From Planctomycetota bacterium (GTDB lineage: Bacteria > Planctomycetota > Phycisphaerae > Phycisphaerales > UBA1924), in NCBI GenBank assembly GCA_024276195.1, contig JAJRXR010000023.1:1-49271 (forward strand): a stretch of DNA of 49,271 nucleotides. Reading direction: 5' to 3'. The notes under the pieces are model-generated. The model made no database searches. It was not told the DNA's origin and saw only the letters and a program-made list of their open reading frames with translations. The position numbers and the translations under genes are program-made. Positions 11,155-17,800 of the stretch are shown here, piece by piece. The number at the start of each line of letters is the position of its first letter. Position 1 is the stretch's first letter.

Positions 11155-11329
11155 CGGAGGGGATGGCTTCGAGCCCTCCCAAAGAACATTGGAGGGGTGG
11201 GCTTCCAGCCCACCCGGGCGCCCGGGGTGTCAAGCGCGGACCATTGCATAGTCGCTTGAAGAACGGTGTGGCTGGAAGCCACACGCTCCCGGGGAATGGA
11301 ACGGTGTGGCTGGAAGCCACACCCTCCGG
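11155..11329. repeat. composite four-hairpin repeat element, copy 2 (inverted relative to copy 1)
   Basis: Hairpin cores lie at 11165-11175, 11200-11210, 11270-11280 and 11308-11318: two in one orientation, then two inverted, with centres 35, 70 and 38 bases apart. This is nearly the same geometry as at 4503-4667. The reverse complement of the 59-base central spacer aligns with the copy 1 spacer in about 44 of 59 columns, including CCGTTCTTC, TCCGCG and TGACAC. The two copies are therefore the same element in opposite orientations. It fills the gap between the convergent DUF4230 and ALDH-like genes. Confidence 0.85.
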
Positions 11330-11337
11330 GGGATGGG

Positions 11338-12186
11338 TCAGGTCGCGCTCGGGTGCCAGATCGTTTTCATCTCGAGGAACGGTTCGATCCACCACGGGTC
11401 TTCGCAGGCGTTGTCGTCGGTCCAGTCGATGCCTTCGCGGAGCGTGACGCGCTTGAGGTTCGTTGCGCTGCCCTCGCGCAGGATCCGGGCCTGGTCATCG
11501 CTGAGCCCGCCCGCGTGGATCGCGTCGAGCTCGGAGTGCGACGAGAAGTGGGGGGCGAGTTCGTCGCGGAAGCCGGTGAGGATGTTGACGACGCCTCCGG
11601 GCAGGTCGCTCGTCGCCAGGGCCTCAGCCAGCACGCACGGCGCGATCGGGCTCGACTCGCTGGCGAGCACCACACAACTCGACCCGCCCGCGATCACCGG
11701 CGCCACGAGCGAGACAAGCCCGAGCAGCGAGGGCTCGTCCGGGCAGATCACGCCCACAACGCCGACGGCCTCGGGGACCGTGAAGTTGTGGTACGGACCC
11801 GAAACCGGGTTAGCGCACCCGAGTACTTGGGGATATTTGTCGCACCAGCCGGCGTAATGAACCACGCGGTCGATCGAGCGGGCGACCTCGGCGTCAGCGT
11901 CAGTCCCGGTGAGCGCCGCCGCGAGTTCCGCCCGCTTGCCCTCCATCATCTCGCCCAGGCGGTAGAGGATCTGTCCGCGCAGATAGGCGGTTGAGCCCGC
12001 CCAGGCGGGCTGGGCCTTGCGGGCCGCCTCGACCGCGTCGCGCAGATCCTTGCGGCTCGCGTGACAGACGTACGCCTCGGGCGCATCCCCATCGCCCACG
12101 GGTGTGACGCGCCCGGACTCGGAGCGCGGGAACGTGCCCCCGATGAGCAGCTTGTAGGTTTTGGTGACGCTTAGACGTTCGCCCAT
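11338..12186 (-). CDS. truncated, non-catalytic aldehyde dehydrogenase-like protein
   Basis: This 282-residue protein aligns with the NAD-binding half of aldehyde dehydrogenases (YKLLIGGTFPRSESGR, RVVHYAGWCDKYPQ, EAVGVVGVICPDEPSLL, DLPGGVVNILTG). It stops soon after the position of the catalytic Glu, which reads NLKRVTLREG. The catalytic Cys domain is absent, so it should be inactive alone. The motif YAGWCDK is shared with the full ALDH at 13497-15026. Together with deoC nearby this resembles the two ALDH domains of ALDH16, whose second domain is also non-catalytic. A GGGGAG ribosome site inside the end of the SIMPL gene supports ATG 12184-12186. It probably acts as a partner subunit of the full ALDH; this is inference. 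Confidence 0.8.
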   Translation of the reverse strand: MGERLSVTKTYKLLIGGTFPRSESGRVTPVGDGDAPEAYVCHASRKDLRDAVEAARKAQPAWAGSTAYLRGQILYRLGEMMEGKRAELAAALTGTDADAEVARSIDRVVHYAGWCDKYPQVLGCANPVSGPYHNFTVPEAVGVVGVICPDEPSLLGLVSLVAPVIAGGSSCVVLASESSPIAPCVLAEALATSDLPGGVVNILTGFRDELAPHFSSHSELDAIHAGGLSDDQARILREGSATNLKRVTLREGIDWTDDNACEDPWWIEPFLEMKTIWHPSAT

Positions 12187-12190
12187 CGGC

Positions 12191-12943
12191 TCACTCCCCG
12201 ACCTTGCAGTCCATGGTGACGCGGGCGCGGACGATGATCTTGCCGCCCTCGATGGGTGTCGCCGACGCAGCGTCCATTGACGGCATGTCGTAGCTCTCGA
12301 TGCCCCGCTGCATGATCGGCCTGGGCGGCTCGGCGCCGTGCTCGGTGACACGCACAACGCGCATCTCGCCCAGGCCCAGCTCGGACGCGATGACCTGCGC
12401 CTTGCGCTTGCCCTCGCTGACGGCCATCCGCAGCGCCTCGCGCTCCGCCTCGGCGCGGTTTTGCAGCATGAACGTCACACCAAACCCCTGGTTCGCCTCG
12501 TGCGACAACCCAACGTCCATGACGCGTCCGACCTGCGAAACATCATCCACCTGCACGCTGATGGTGTTGCTGGCGCGGTAGCCGGTGACGCGGGGCGCCT
12601 TGTTGCGCGGGCGGTCGTAGATCGGATGGATCGAGATCGAGGCGGTCTGGATGACCGTGCCGACGATCTTCAGATCGCGCACGTCCTCGATGATCTGCCC
12701 GAGCACCCGGTTGACCCGGTGCTGGGCCTCGCCGGCGGTGTCGCCCTCGAAAACAGCCCCCAGAACGACCTGCGCCCGGTCAGGCTCGAGCGCAAGCTCG
12801 CCCACGCCGACGACGCTCAGATCGCACACGACCGAGCTGGCCTGGGGCTGAGCGGTCGGAGCCGGGGCGGGCGTGTGTGTCGCCGCGACAGCGCCGAAAA
12901 GCGCGGCGGAGCCGAGGGTCGCGGTGAGGAGGGAGGTCTTCAT
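12191..12943 (-). CDS. SIMPL (DUF541) domain periplasmic/secreted protein
   Basis: The protein starts with a signal peptide (MKTSLLTATLGSAALFGAVAA) and a Pro/Ala linker. It continues into a SIMPL domain: VVGVGELALEPDRAQVVLGAVFEG, GYRASNTISVQVDDVSQVGRVMD, and the helix AVSEGKRKAQVIASELGLG. Family members such as E. coli YggE are linked to oxidative-stress tolerance, though the biochemical role is unclear. The ATG overlaps the GNAT stop codon (TGATG); a GTG one codon earlier is also possible. The last bases provide the ribosome site for the truncated ALDH-like gene, so the three genes look co-transcribed. Confidence 0.85.
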   Translation of the reverse strand: MKTSLLTATLGSAALFGAVAATHTPAPAPTAQPQASSVVCDLSVVGVGELALEPDRAQVVLGAVFEGDTAGEAQHRVNRVLGQIIEDVRDLKIVGTVIQTASISIHPIYDRPRNKAPRVTGYRASNTISVQVDDVSQVGRVMDVGLSHEANQGFGVTFMLQNRAEAEREALRMAVSEGKRKAQVIASELGLGEMRVVRVTEHGAEPPRPIMQRGIESYDMPSMDAASATPIEGGKIIVRARVTMDCKVGE

Positions 12944-13449
12944 CACAGTGTCTGCTCCATCTCGATTTCATGGCGGATCGGGACGCCGTCCATCCCGGTG
13001 TCGGGGATCTCGGATTTGAGGCGCCTCGATTCGGCGATCGCGTTGCGGTGGACGGCGACAAACTCGAACCCGCGCCGCTGGTAGAAGCGCATCGCCTGGA
13101 CGTTGTCGTTGGTGGTGATGAGCCAGATGCGCGAGCACCCGCGCTCACGCGCGAGCGTTCGGACCTCGGCCAGCAGGCACGAGCCGATCCCGCCGTGCCC
13201 GGCCAGGGCGTTGTGCGTGATGATCTGGCACTCGTTGTCGCGGATGTCGTAGGTGATGACGCCGACGGGCTCGTCGCCTCGCCACGCGGCGAACCCGGGC
13301 AGCTCGTCGGCCTGGAAGACCCTTCCCTTGGCGACCTGCTTCGTGGACGCCCAGTATTGGAGCAGAACCTTCTGGACCCACGGGCGGTCTTCGCTGGTGA
13401 GCGGTCGGACCTCGAAGGCCGAGGCCACCGCTTCGCGTACGTCGTTCAT
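12943..13449 (-). CDS. GNAT-family N-acetyltransferase
   Basis: This 168-residue protein has the GNAT fold order: VRPLTSEDRPWVQKVL (strand 1 and helix 1), a strand with GDEPVGVITYDI, the acetyl-CoA pyrophosphate loop region GHGGIGSCLLAEVRTLARERG (motif A, a Q/R-x-x-G-x-G/A variant), and the C-terminal NVQAMRFYQRRGFEFVAVHR. The acceptor substrate cannot be told. An AAAGGA ribosome site precedes the ATG. The stop codon overlaps the start of the SIMPL gene. Confidence 0.88.
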   Translation of the reverse strand: MNDVREAVASAFEVRPLTSEDRPWVQKVLLQYWASTKQVAKGRVFQADELPGFAAWRGDEPVGVITYDIRDNECQIITHNALAGHGGIGSCLLAEVRTLARERGCSRIWLITTNDNVQAMRFYQRRGFEFVAVHRNAIAESRRLKSEIPDTGMDGVPIRHEIEMEQTL

Positions 13450-13496
13450 CGTGACCGTCCTTTCTGCGGCGGGGCAGGGCCGAGCCGCAAGCTGCT

Positions 13497-15026
13497 TTAG
13501 AGGCGAACGTACGCGCGCAGGCCGTGCATGCCGCCCTCGCGTCCGAACCCGGATTGTTTGAACCCGCCGAACGGGCTGGCGGGGTCGAACTTGTTGTATG
13601 TGTTGAGCCAGACCACGCCCGCCTGGAGGCGGCGCGCGATCTCAAAGATCTTCGATCCCTTGTCCGTCCACACGCCCGCAGCCAGCCCATAGGGCGAGTT
13701 GTTCGCGCGGGTGATCGCCTCGTCGGGCGTGCGGAAGCTCATCACGGCCAGCACGGGGCCGAAGATCTCCTCGCGCGCGACCGTCTGGCTCGGCTGCACG
13801 CCCGTGAAGAAGCACGGGCGACACCACGACCCCGCCTCGGGCAGCGCCGAGTTGTTCACCTCGTGCAGCTTGGCCCCCTCGTCCTTGCCCGCCTGCAAGT
13901 ATCGCTCGATGGTCTCGAGCTGCGCTTTGCTGTTGATCGCGCCCACGTCCGTGTTCTTGTCCAGCGGATCGCCCACACGCAGGCTGCCCAGGCGTCGCTC
14001 GAGGCGCGCGATCACATCATCGAGCACGCTCTCTTGCACAAACAGGCGGCTGCCCGCGCAGCACACGTGCCCCTGGTTGAAGTAGATCCCCTGGATGATC
14101 CCCTCGATCGCCTGGTCGATGCTCGCGTCCTCGAAGATGATGTTCGGGCTCTTGCCGCCGAGTTCGAGCGTGAGTTTCTTGTTCGTGCCCGCGACGGACT
14201 TGGCGATGCGCTTGCCGACCTCGGTTGAGCCGGTGAACGCGATCTTGTCCACACCGGGATGGTCCACGATCGCGGCGCCCGTCTCGCCCGCGCCGGTGAC
14301 AATGTTCACCACACCCGCGGGCAGGCCGATCTCGCGGCAGATCTCGCCCAGGCGCAGCGCCGTCAGCGGCGTTGTCTCCGCCGGCTTGAGCACCGCCGTG
14401 TTCCCGCACGCGAGCGCGGGCGCCAGCTTCCACGCCGCCATCAGCAGCGGGAAGTTCCACGGGATGATCTGCCCGCACACACCCACCGGCGCCGGCTCGC
14501 GACCCGCGAATGCGTACCGCAGCTTGTCGCACCACCCCGCGTGATAGAAGAAGTGCGCCGCGGCCAGCGGGATGTCGATGTCCCGGCTCTCGCGGATGGG
14601 CTTGCCGCCGTCGATGGTCTCGAGCACCGCCAGCTCGCGGGCGCGCTCCTGGATGCGCCGCGCGATGCGGTAGAGGTACTTGCCCCGTTCCTTGCCGGGC
14701 AAGGCGCTCCACGCGGGCAGGGCGTCCCGGGCCGCCTGGACGGCGCGATCCACGTCCGCCTGCTCCGCCCGGGCGATCTGGCAGATCGTCTCGTCGGTCG
14801 CCGGGTTGATCGTGGGCATCAGGGCGCCCGAGGCGCTGGGGACGAACTCGCCTCCGATGAACAGCCCATACTCCGGGCTGATCTCCGGGCGGATCCGCTC
14901 CGGGGCGGCGTCGTACGCCCAGAGGGCCTCAGAGCCCGTGTTGATCGGTGTCAGCACGCCCTGGGGGGCTGGCGTGGGGAGCGGTGGGGGGATGGGCGGG
15001 GGCTCGCCCCGGGTTGCCGTGGTCAT
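13497..15026 (-). CDS. NAD(P)-dependent aldehyde dehydrogenase (ALDH16-like catalytic subunit)
   Basis: This 509-residue ALDH oxidises an aldehyde to a carboxylic acid. Catalytic residues are present: Asn190 in PWNFPLLM, Glu287 in LELGGKSPN, and Cys321 in GHVCCAGSR. Cofactor motifs FTGSTEVG and EEIFGPV are also clear. A Pro-rich N-terminal tail of about 25 residues precedes the fold. The FFYHAGWCDKL segment matches the YAGWCDK motif of the truncated ALDH-like protein at 11338-12186. DeoC lies next on the same strand across an opposing gene, so acetaldehyde from deoxyribose-5-phosphate cleavage is a plausible substrate. The start ATG is supported by a TAGAAT box 6 bases upstream. Confidence 0.93.
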   Translation of the reverse strand: MTTATRGEPPPIPPPLPTPAPQGVLTPINTGSEALWAYDAAPERIRPEISPEYGLFIGGEFVPSASGALMPTINPATDETICQIARAEQADVDRAVQAARDALPAWSALPGKERGKYLYRIARRIQERARELAVLETIDGGKPIRESRDIDIPLAAAHFFYHAGWCDKLRYAFAGREPAPVGVCGQIIPWNFPLLMAAWKLAPALACGNTAVLKPAETTPLTALRLGEICREIGLPAGVVNIVTGAGETGAAIVDHPGVDKIAFTGSTEVGKRIAKSVAGTNKKLTLELGGKSPNIIFEDASIDQAIEGIIQGIYFNQGHVCCAGSRLFVQESVLDDVIARLERRLGSLRVGDPLDKNTDVGAINSKAQLETIERYLQAGKDEGAKLHEVNNSALPEAGSWCRPCFFTGVQPSQTVAREEIFGPVLAVMSFRTPDEAITRANNSPYGLAAGVWTDKGSKIFEIARRLQAGVVWLNTYNKFDPASPFGGFKQSGFGREGGMHGLRAYVRL

Positions 15027-15032
15027 GCTTTC

Positions 15033-15038
15033 ATTCTA
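15033..15038 (-). promoter_or_regulatory. putative -10 box (TAGAAT) for leaderless ALDH gene
   Basis: On the minus strand TAGAAT lies 6 bases before the ATG at 15024-15026, without a Shine-Dalgarno sequence. Confidence 0.5.
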
Positions 15039-15198
15039 CGTCGTCCGAGGGCGCCGCCCCGCTCTGCACGCCCGAGAACACGCTCGCGGGCGGGATCTCT
15101 GCGGATTTGCACGTTTGCTCGGGAGCAATGGCGGGGCTCTGGCGCCCAGGACGCCCTGTTCACAGGCCGGCGCCCTCGCTTGAAGGCAGACTCTGGGC

Positions 15199-15870
15199 AT
15201 GCTCTCAAACATCATCAGAACAGCACAGACCCAGCGCCGGCGCCTCGAACGCCTCCCCGCCCGCACCCTCGCGTCCATGGGCGGCTCGCTCGTGGACCTC
15301 TCGGGTCAGGGCATGCGCATCAAGGTTCACGCCAAGCCCGAGCACAAGGTCGGCGCGTCCTATCGCGTCGAGATCCGGTCTTCGAGCCAGTGCGTCCGCC
15401 TCACGGCCCGCGTGGTCTGGATCAAGCGCACCAGCGTCCTGAGCCGTGACCACGAGCTCGGACTCCGCTTCACCGACGTCCAGCCCGCGGTGGGGCGCGT
15501 CTTCGAGCACTGGGCCGTGTACGGGTTCATCCCGAACGCCAACAACGTCGCCGCGATGCCCGAAGTGCAGCAGTATGCGACCGCGACCACGACCGATGGC
15601 GAGTCGCAGTCGCCCTCCGAGTCGCAGTCGCCCTCAAAGACGCAGGCGCCGTGCTTCTACGCGGTCCTGGGCCTGACGCCCGAGGCGTGCCGGGCGGAGA
15701 TCCACTCGGCGTACCGGAAGCTGGCCAAGAGCCTGCACCCGGACCTGTGCCGCGACGAGGACGCCGCCGAGCGGTTCGCGTTCGTCGCCCGGGTCTACGA
15801 AGTGCTGGGCGATCCGATCAAGCGTGAGCGGTACGACGCGGCGGTCCACCAGCGCAGCACCGCAGCGTGA
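15199..15870 (+). CDS. PilZ-DnaJ (J-domain) fusion protein
   Basis: The 223-residue protein joins two domains. Residues 10-115 look like PilZ, the c-di-GMP receptor domain: overlapping R-x-x-x-R motifs at R14/R18/R22, then D33-L-S-G-Q-G38 matching the D/N-x-S-x-x-G signature, and strands such as RLTARVVWIKR and HELGLRFTD. Residues 116-150 are a Ser/Gln-rich linker containing two copies of ESQSPS. Residues 152-214 form a J-domain with the HPD motif at 180-182 (SLHPDL) and a DPIKRERYD end. J-domains recruit and stimulate DnaK-type ATPases, so the protein might link c-di-GMP level to a local Hsp70 action; this is inference. It converges on deoC, with stops 7 bases apart. Confidence 0.85.
   Translation: MLSNIIRTAQTQRRRLERLPARTLASMGGSLVDLSGQGMRIKVHAKPEHKVGASYRVEIRSSSQCVRLTARVVWIKRTSVLSRDHELGLRFTDVQPAVGRVFEHWAVYGFIPNANNVAAMPEVQQYATATTTDGESQSPSESQSPSKTQAPCFYAVLGLTPEACRAEIHSAYRKLAKSLHPDLCRDEDAAERFAFVARVYEVLGDPIKRERYDAAVHQRSTAA
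15601..15636 (+). repeat. 18-base tandem repeat coding the ESQSPS linker
   Basis: Two adjacent 18-base units (15601-15618 and 15619-15636) differ at one base. They encode ESQSPS twice, in the linker between the PilZ and J domains. Confidence 0.85.
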
Positions 15871-15877
15871 AAGACGC

Positions 15878-16825
15878 TTAGGCCTCGCTGAACTCGTACC
15901 GCGCCGGATAGGCGCCGGTCTTGAGCTTGACCATGGTGCGCAGCAGGTCGTTGAGCAGGCTCGAGGCGCCGAAGCGGAACCACTCGGGCGTGAGCCAGGC
16001 GTCGCCGAGGGTTTCTTTGACCATGCACAGGTAGTGCCAGGCCTGCTTGCCGGTGCGGATGCCGCCGGCGGGTTTCATGCCGATCATCTTCGGCTCGTAC
16101 CCGCGCCACGGGCCGGTCCCGGCGTAGGCGTCGCGGATGGCTTCGAGCATGACGAGCGTCACGGGCATGGTCGCCGCCGGTGAGACCTTGCCCGTGCTGG
16201 TCTTGATGAAGTCGCCCGGGCCGATGCGTTCGATGGCGATGTCGCTGGCGCGCCGGACGTTGTCGTACGTCTCAAGCTCACCGGTTTCGAGGATGACTTT
16301 CAGGTGGGCCGAGCCGCAGGCGTTTTTGATGGCGGAGATTTCTTCCGCGACCTCGCCGTAGCGCCCGCTGAGGAAGGCGCCGCGGTTGATGACCATGTCG
16401 ATCTCATCCGCCCCGGCCCGCACGGCGCCCTCGACATCACGGATGCGCACGTCCAGCGGGTACTGCCCGCTCGGGAACCCCGTCGCCACGCTGGCAATCT
16501 TCACCGTGGTACGGGCGTCTCGCCCGTACGCATCCGAGAGCGCTTCCTTCGCAACCGGCACAAGACTCGGATACACACACACCGCCGCGACCGTCGGCAG
16601 ACGCTCGCCGAATAGCTCCTCATCCCGCTCGAACGGGCGCACCGCCTTGCGGCACAGCGACCGGACCTTCTCGGGCGAGTCGGCGCCCTCGAGCGTCGTC
16701 AGGTCCACCATCGACAGGGCGAGCTTGAGGGCCGCGAACTTGCTCTCGGTCTTGATCGAGCGCGTCGTAAAGCCCTTGGCCCGTGCCTCGGCCATCACAG
16801 CATCAACGGTTGGGGACGCCTGCAT
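15878..16825 (-). CDS. deoC: deoxyribose-phosphate aldolase
   Basis: DeoC cleaves 2-deoxyribose-5-phosphate to acetaldehyde and glyceraldehyde-3-phosphate through a lysine Schiff base. The class I TIM-barrel motifs are clear: VCVYPSLV, VKIASVATGFPSG, EIDMVINRGAFLSG, LKVILETGEL, DFIKTSTGK (Schiff-base Lys) and MKPAGGIRTG (second active Lys). At 315 residues it is larger than the E. coli enzyme (~259) because of N- and C-terminal extensions. The end (WFRFGASSLLNDLLRT) fits the phosphate-binding terminus. A TAGACT box 6 bases before the ATG lies at the end of the upstream hydrolase gene. The ALDH pair nearby could consume the acetaldehyde. Confidence 0.95.
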   Translation of the reverse strand: MQASPTVDAVMAEARAKGFTTRSIKTESKFAALKLALSMVDLTTLEGADSPEKVRSLCRKAVRPFERDEELFGERLPTVAAVCVYPSLVPVAKEALSDAYGRDARTTVKIASVATGFPSGQYPLDVRIRDVEGAVRAGADEIDMVINRGAFLSGRYGEVAEEISAIKNACGSAHLKVILETGELETYDNVRRASDIAIERIGPGDFIKTSTGKVSPAATMPVTLVMLEAIRDAYAGTGPWRGYEPKMIGMKPAGGIRTGKQAWHYLCMVKETLGDAWLTPEWFRFGASSLLNDLLRTMVKLKTGAYPARYEFSEA

Positions 16826-16831
16826 GGGACC

Positions 16832-16837
16832 AGTCTA
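16832..16837 (-). promoter_or_regulatory. putative -10 box (TAGACT) for leaderless deoC
   Basis: On the minus strand TAGACT lies exactly 6 bases before the deoC ATG. It overlaps the stop region of the upstream hydrolase gene, so deoC may have its own promoter. Confidence 0.5.
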
Positions 16838-17776
16838 GGAGCGCTCGCTTCCCGCTCCCAGACGCCCGAGCAGCGCTCGGACCGCTTCGCTGGCCTTGGC
16901 GCTGTGTTCCGGGTCGGTCCACAGGTCGTTGTGCCGCCCGTGCTCGATCTCACACAGCTCGCCCCTGGGGGCGGAGCGGGCGATCTCGCGGGCGTCGTCG
17001 ATGGGGCAGACCTCGTCGTCGCTGCCGTGGATCACGAGGAGCGGGCAGGCGAGCTTCGCAGCCAGCGAGGCCCGATCGAACCCGCGCCAGCTCGGACCAA
17101 CGCCCAAGCGAACGCCCAGCAGCGCCAACGCCGGCCCCAAGTTCGCCCGGTGCGGCAGGTTCGCGTTGCGCAGCACGTTCCGGGCAGGTGTGTGCGCCAG
17201 GCGGTAGGGCGCCTCGGCGATGATCGCGTCGATCGAGCGGGCGCAGCCATCATCCCCGGAGCCCACCGCGATCGCCACGCCCGCGCCCAGCGACCACCCG
17301 AACACGCCCAATGCCCGTCCGTCTTCCTTCACGCGCTCGATCAGAGCGCACAGATCCTGCGTTTCGCGCGTGCCGAGCGAGCAGGTTCCGGGGGCTTCGC
17401 CGTGCCCGGGCAGCTCGAGCATGACGACGCGCGAGCACACGGGCACAATCGCGGGCAGGCGGGTCAGCGCGCCGACACGCGCGTCGCCCCAGCCGTGGAC
17501 CATGATGACGACCGCCCCGTCCGGGTCATCGCCGCGGACATCCCACACGGGCAGGTCGCGCCCGCGGCTCCTGAGCAGCCAGCTCTCGTACTCGCGCCCA
17601 TCGAGCGCCTCGCCCGGGTCGCCCGGGCGCCCGCGCGCAATCGCGCTGGCGTAGGTGCGCCGGGGCGGGCGTGTGAGGCGGCGCATTGTGTACCAGATCA
17701 GAACGGTGAGATAGACCGCCAGACCGATCGCCAGCAGCTGCGCAAGGCCAAGAACTGAGGCGCCGTCGAATCGCAC
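16835..17776 (-). CDS. membrane-anchored alpha/beta hydrolase
   Basis: A single N-terminal membrane helix (about residues 9-30) precedes a serine-hydrolase domain of 313 residues in total. The oxyanion region is VVIMVHGWGDAR, the nucleophile elbow is FGWSLGAG, the acid lies in IHGSDDEVCP, and the catalytic His is in EHGRHNDLW. Substrate is unknown; relatives include the BAAT/acyl-transferase-like and BEM46-type hydrolases. The start is GTG 17774-17776, with a TACGCT box 5 bases upstream at 17782-17787. It ends 9 bases before the deoC start. Confidence 0.87.
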   Translation of the reverse strand: MRFDGASVLGLAQLLAIGLAVYLTVLIWYTMRRLTRPPRRTYASAIARGRPGDPGEALDGREYESWLLRSRGRDLPVWDVRGDDPDGAVVIMVHGWGDARVGALTRLPAIVPVCSRVVMLELPGHGEAPGTCSLGTRETQDLCALIERVKEDGRALGVFGWSLGAGVAIAVGSGDDGCARSIDAIIAEAPYRLAHTPARNVLRNANLPHRANLGPALALLGVRLGVGPSWRGFDRASLAAKLACPLLVIHGSDDEVCPIDDAREIARSAPRGELCEIEHGRHNDLWTDPEHSAKASEAVRALLGRLGAGSERS

Positions 17777-17800
17777 GGGCGAGCGTAGCCCGCGCCCCGC

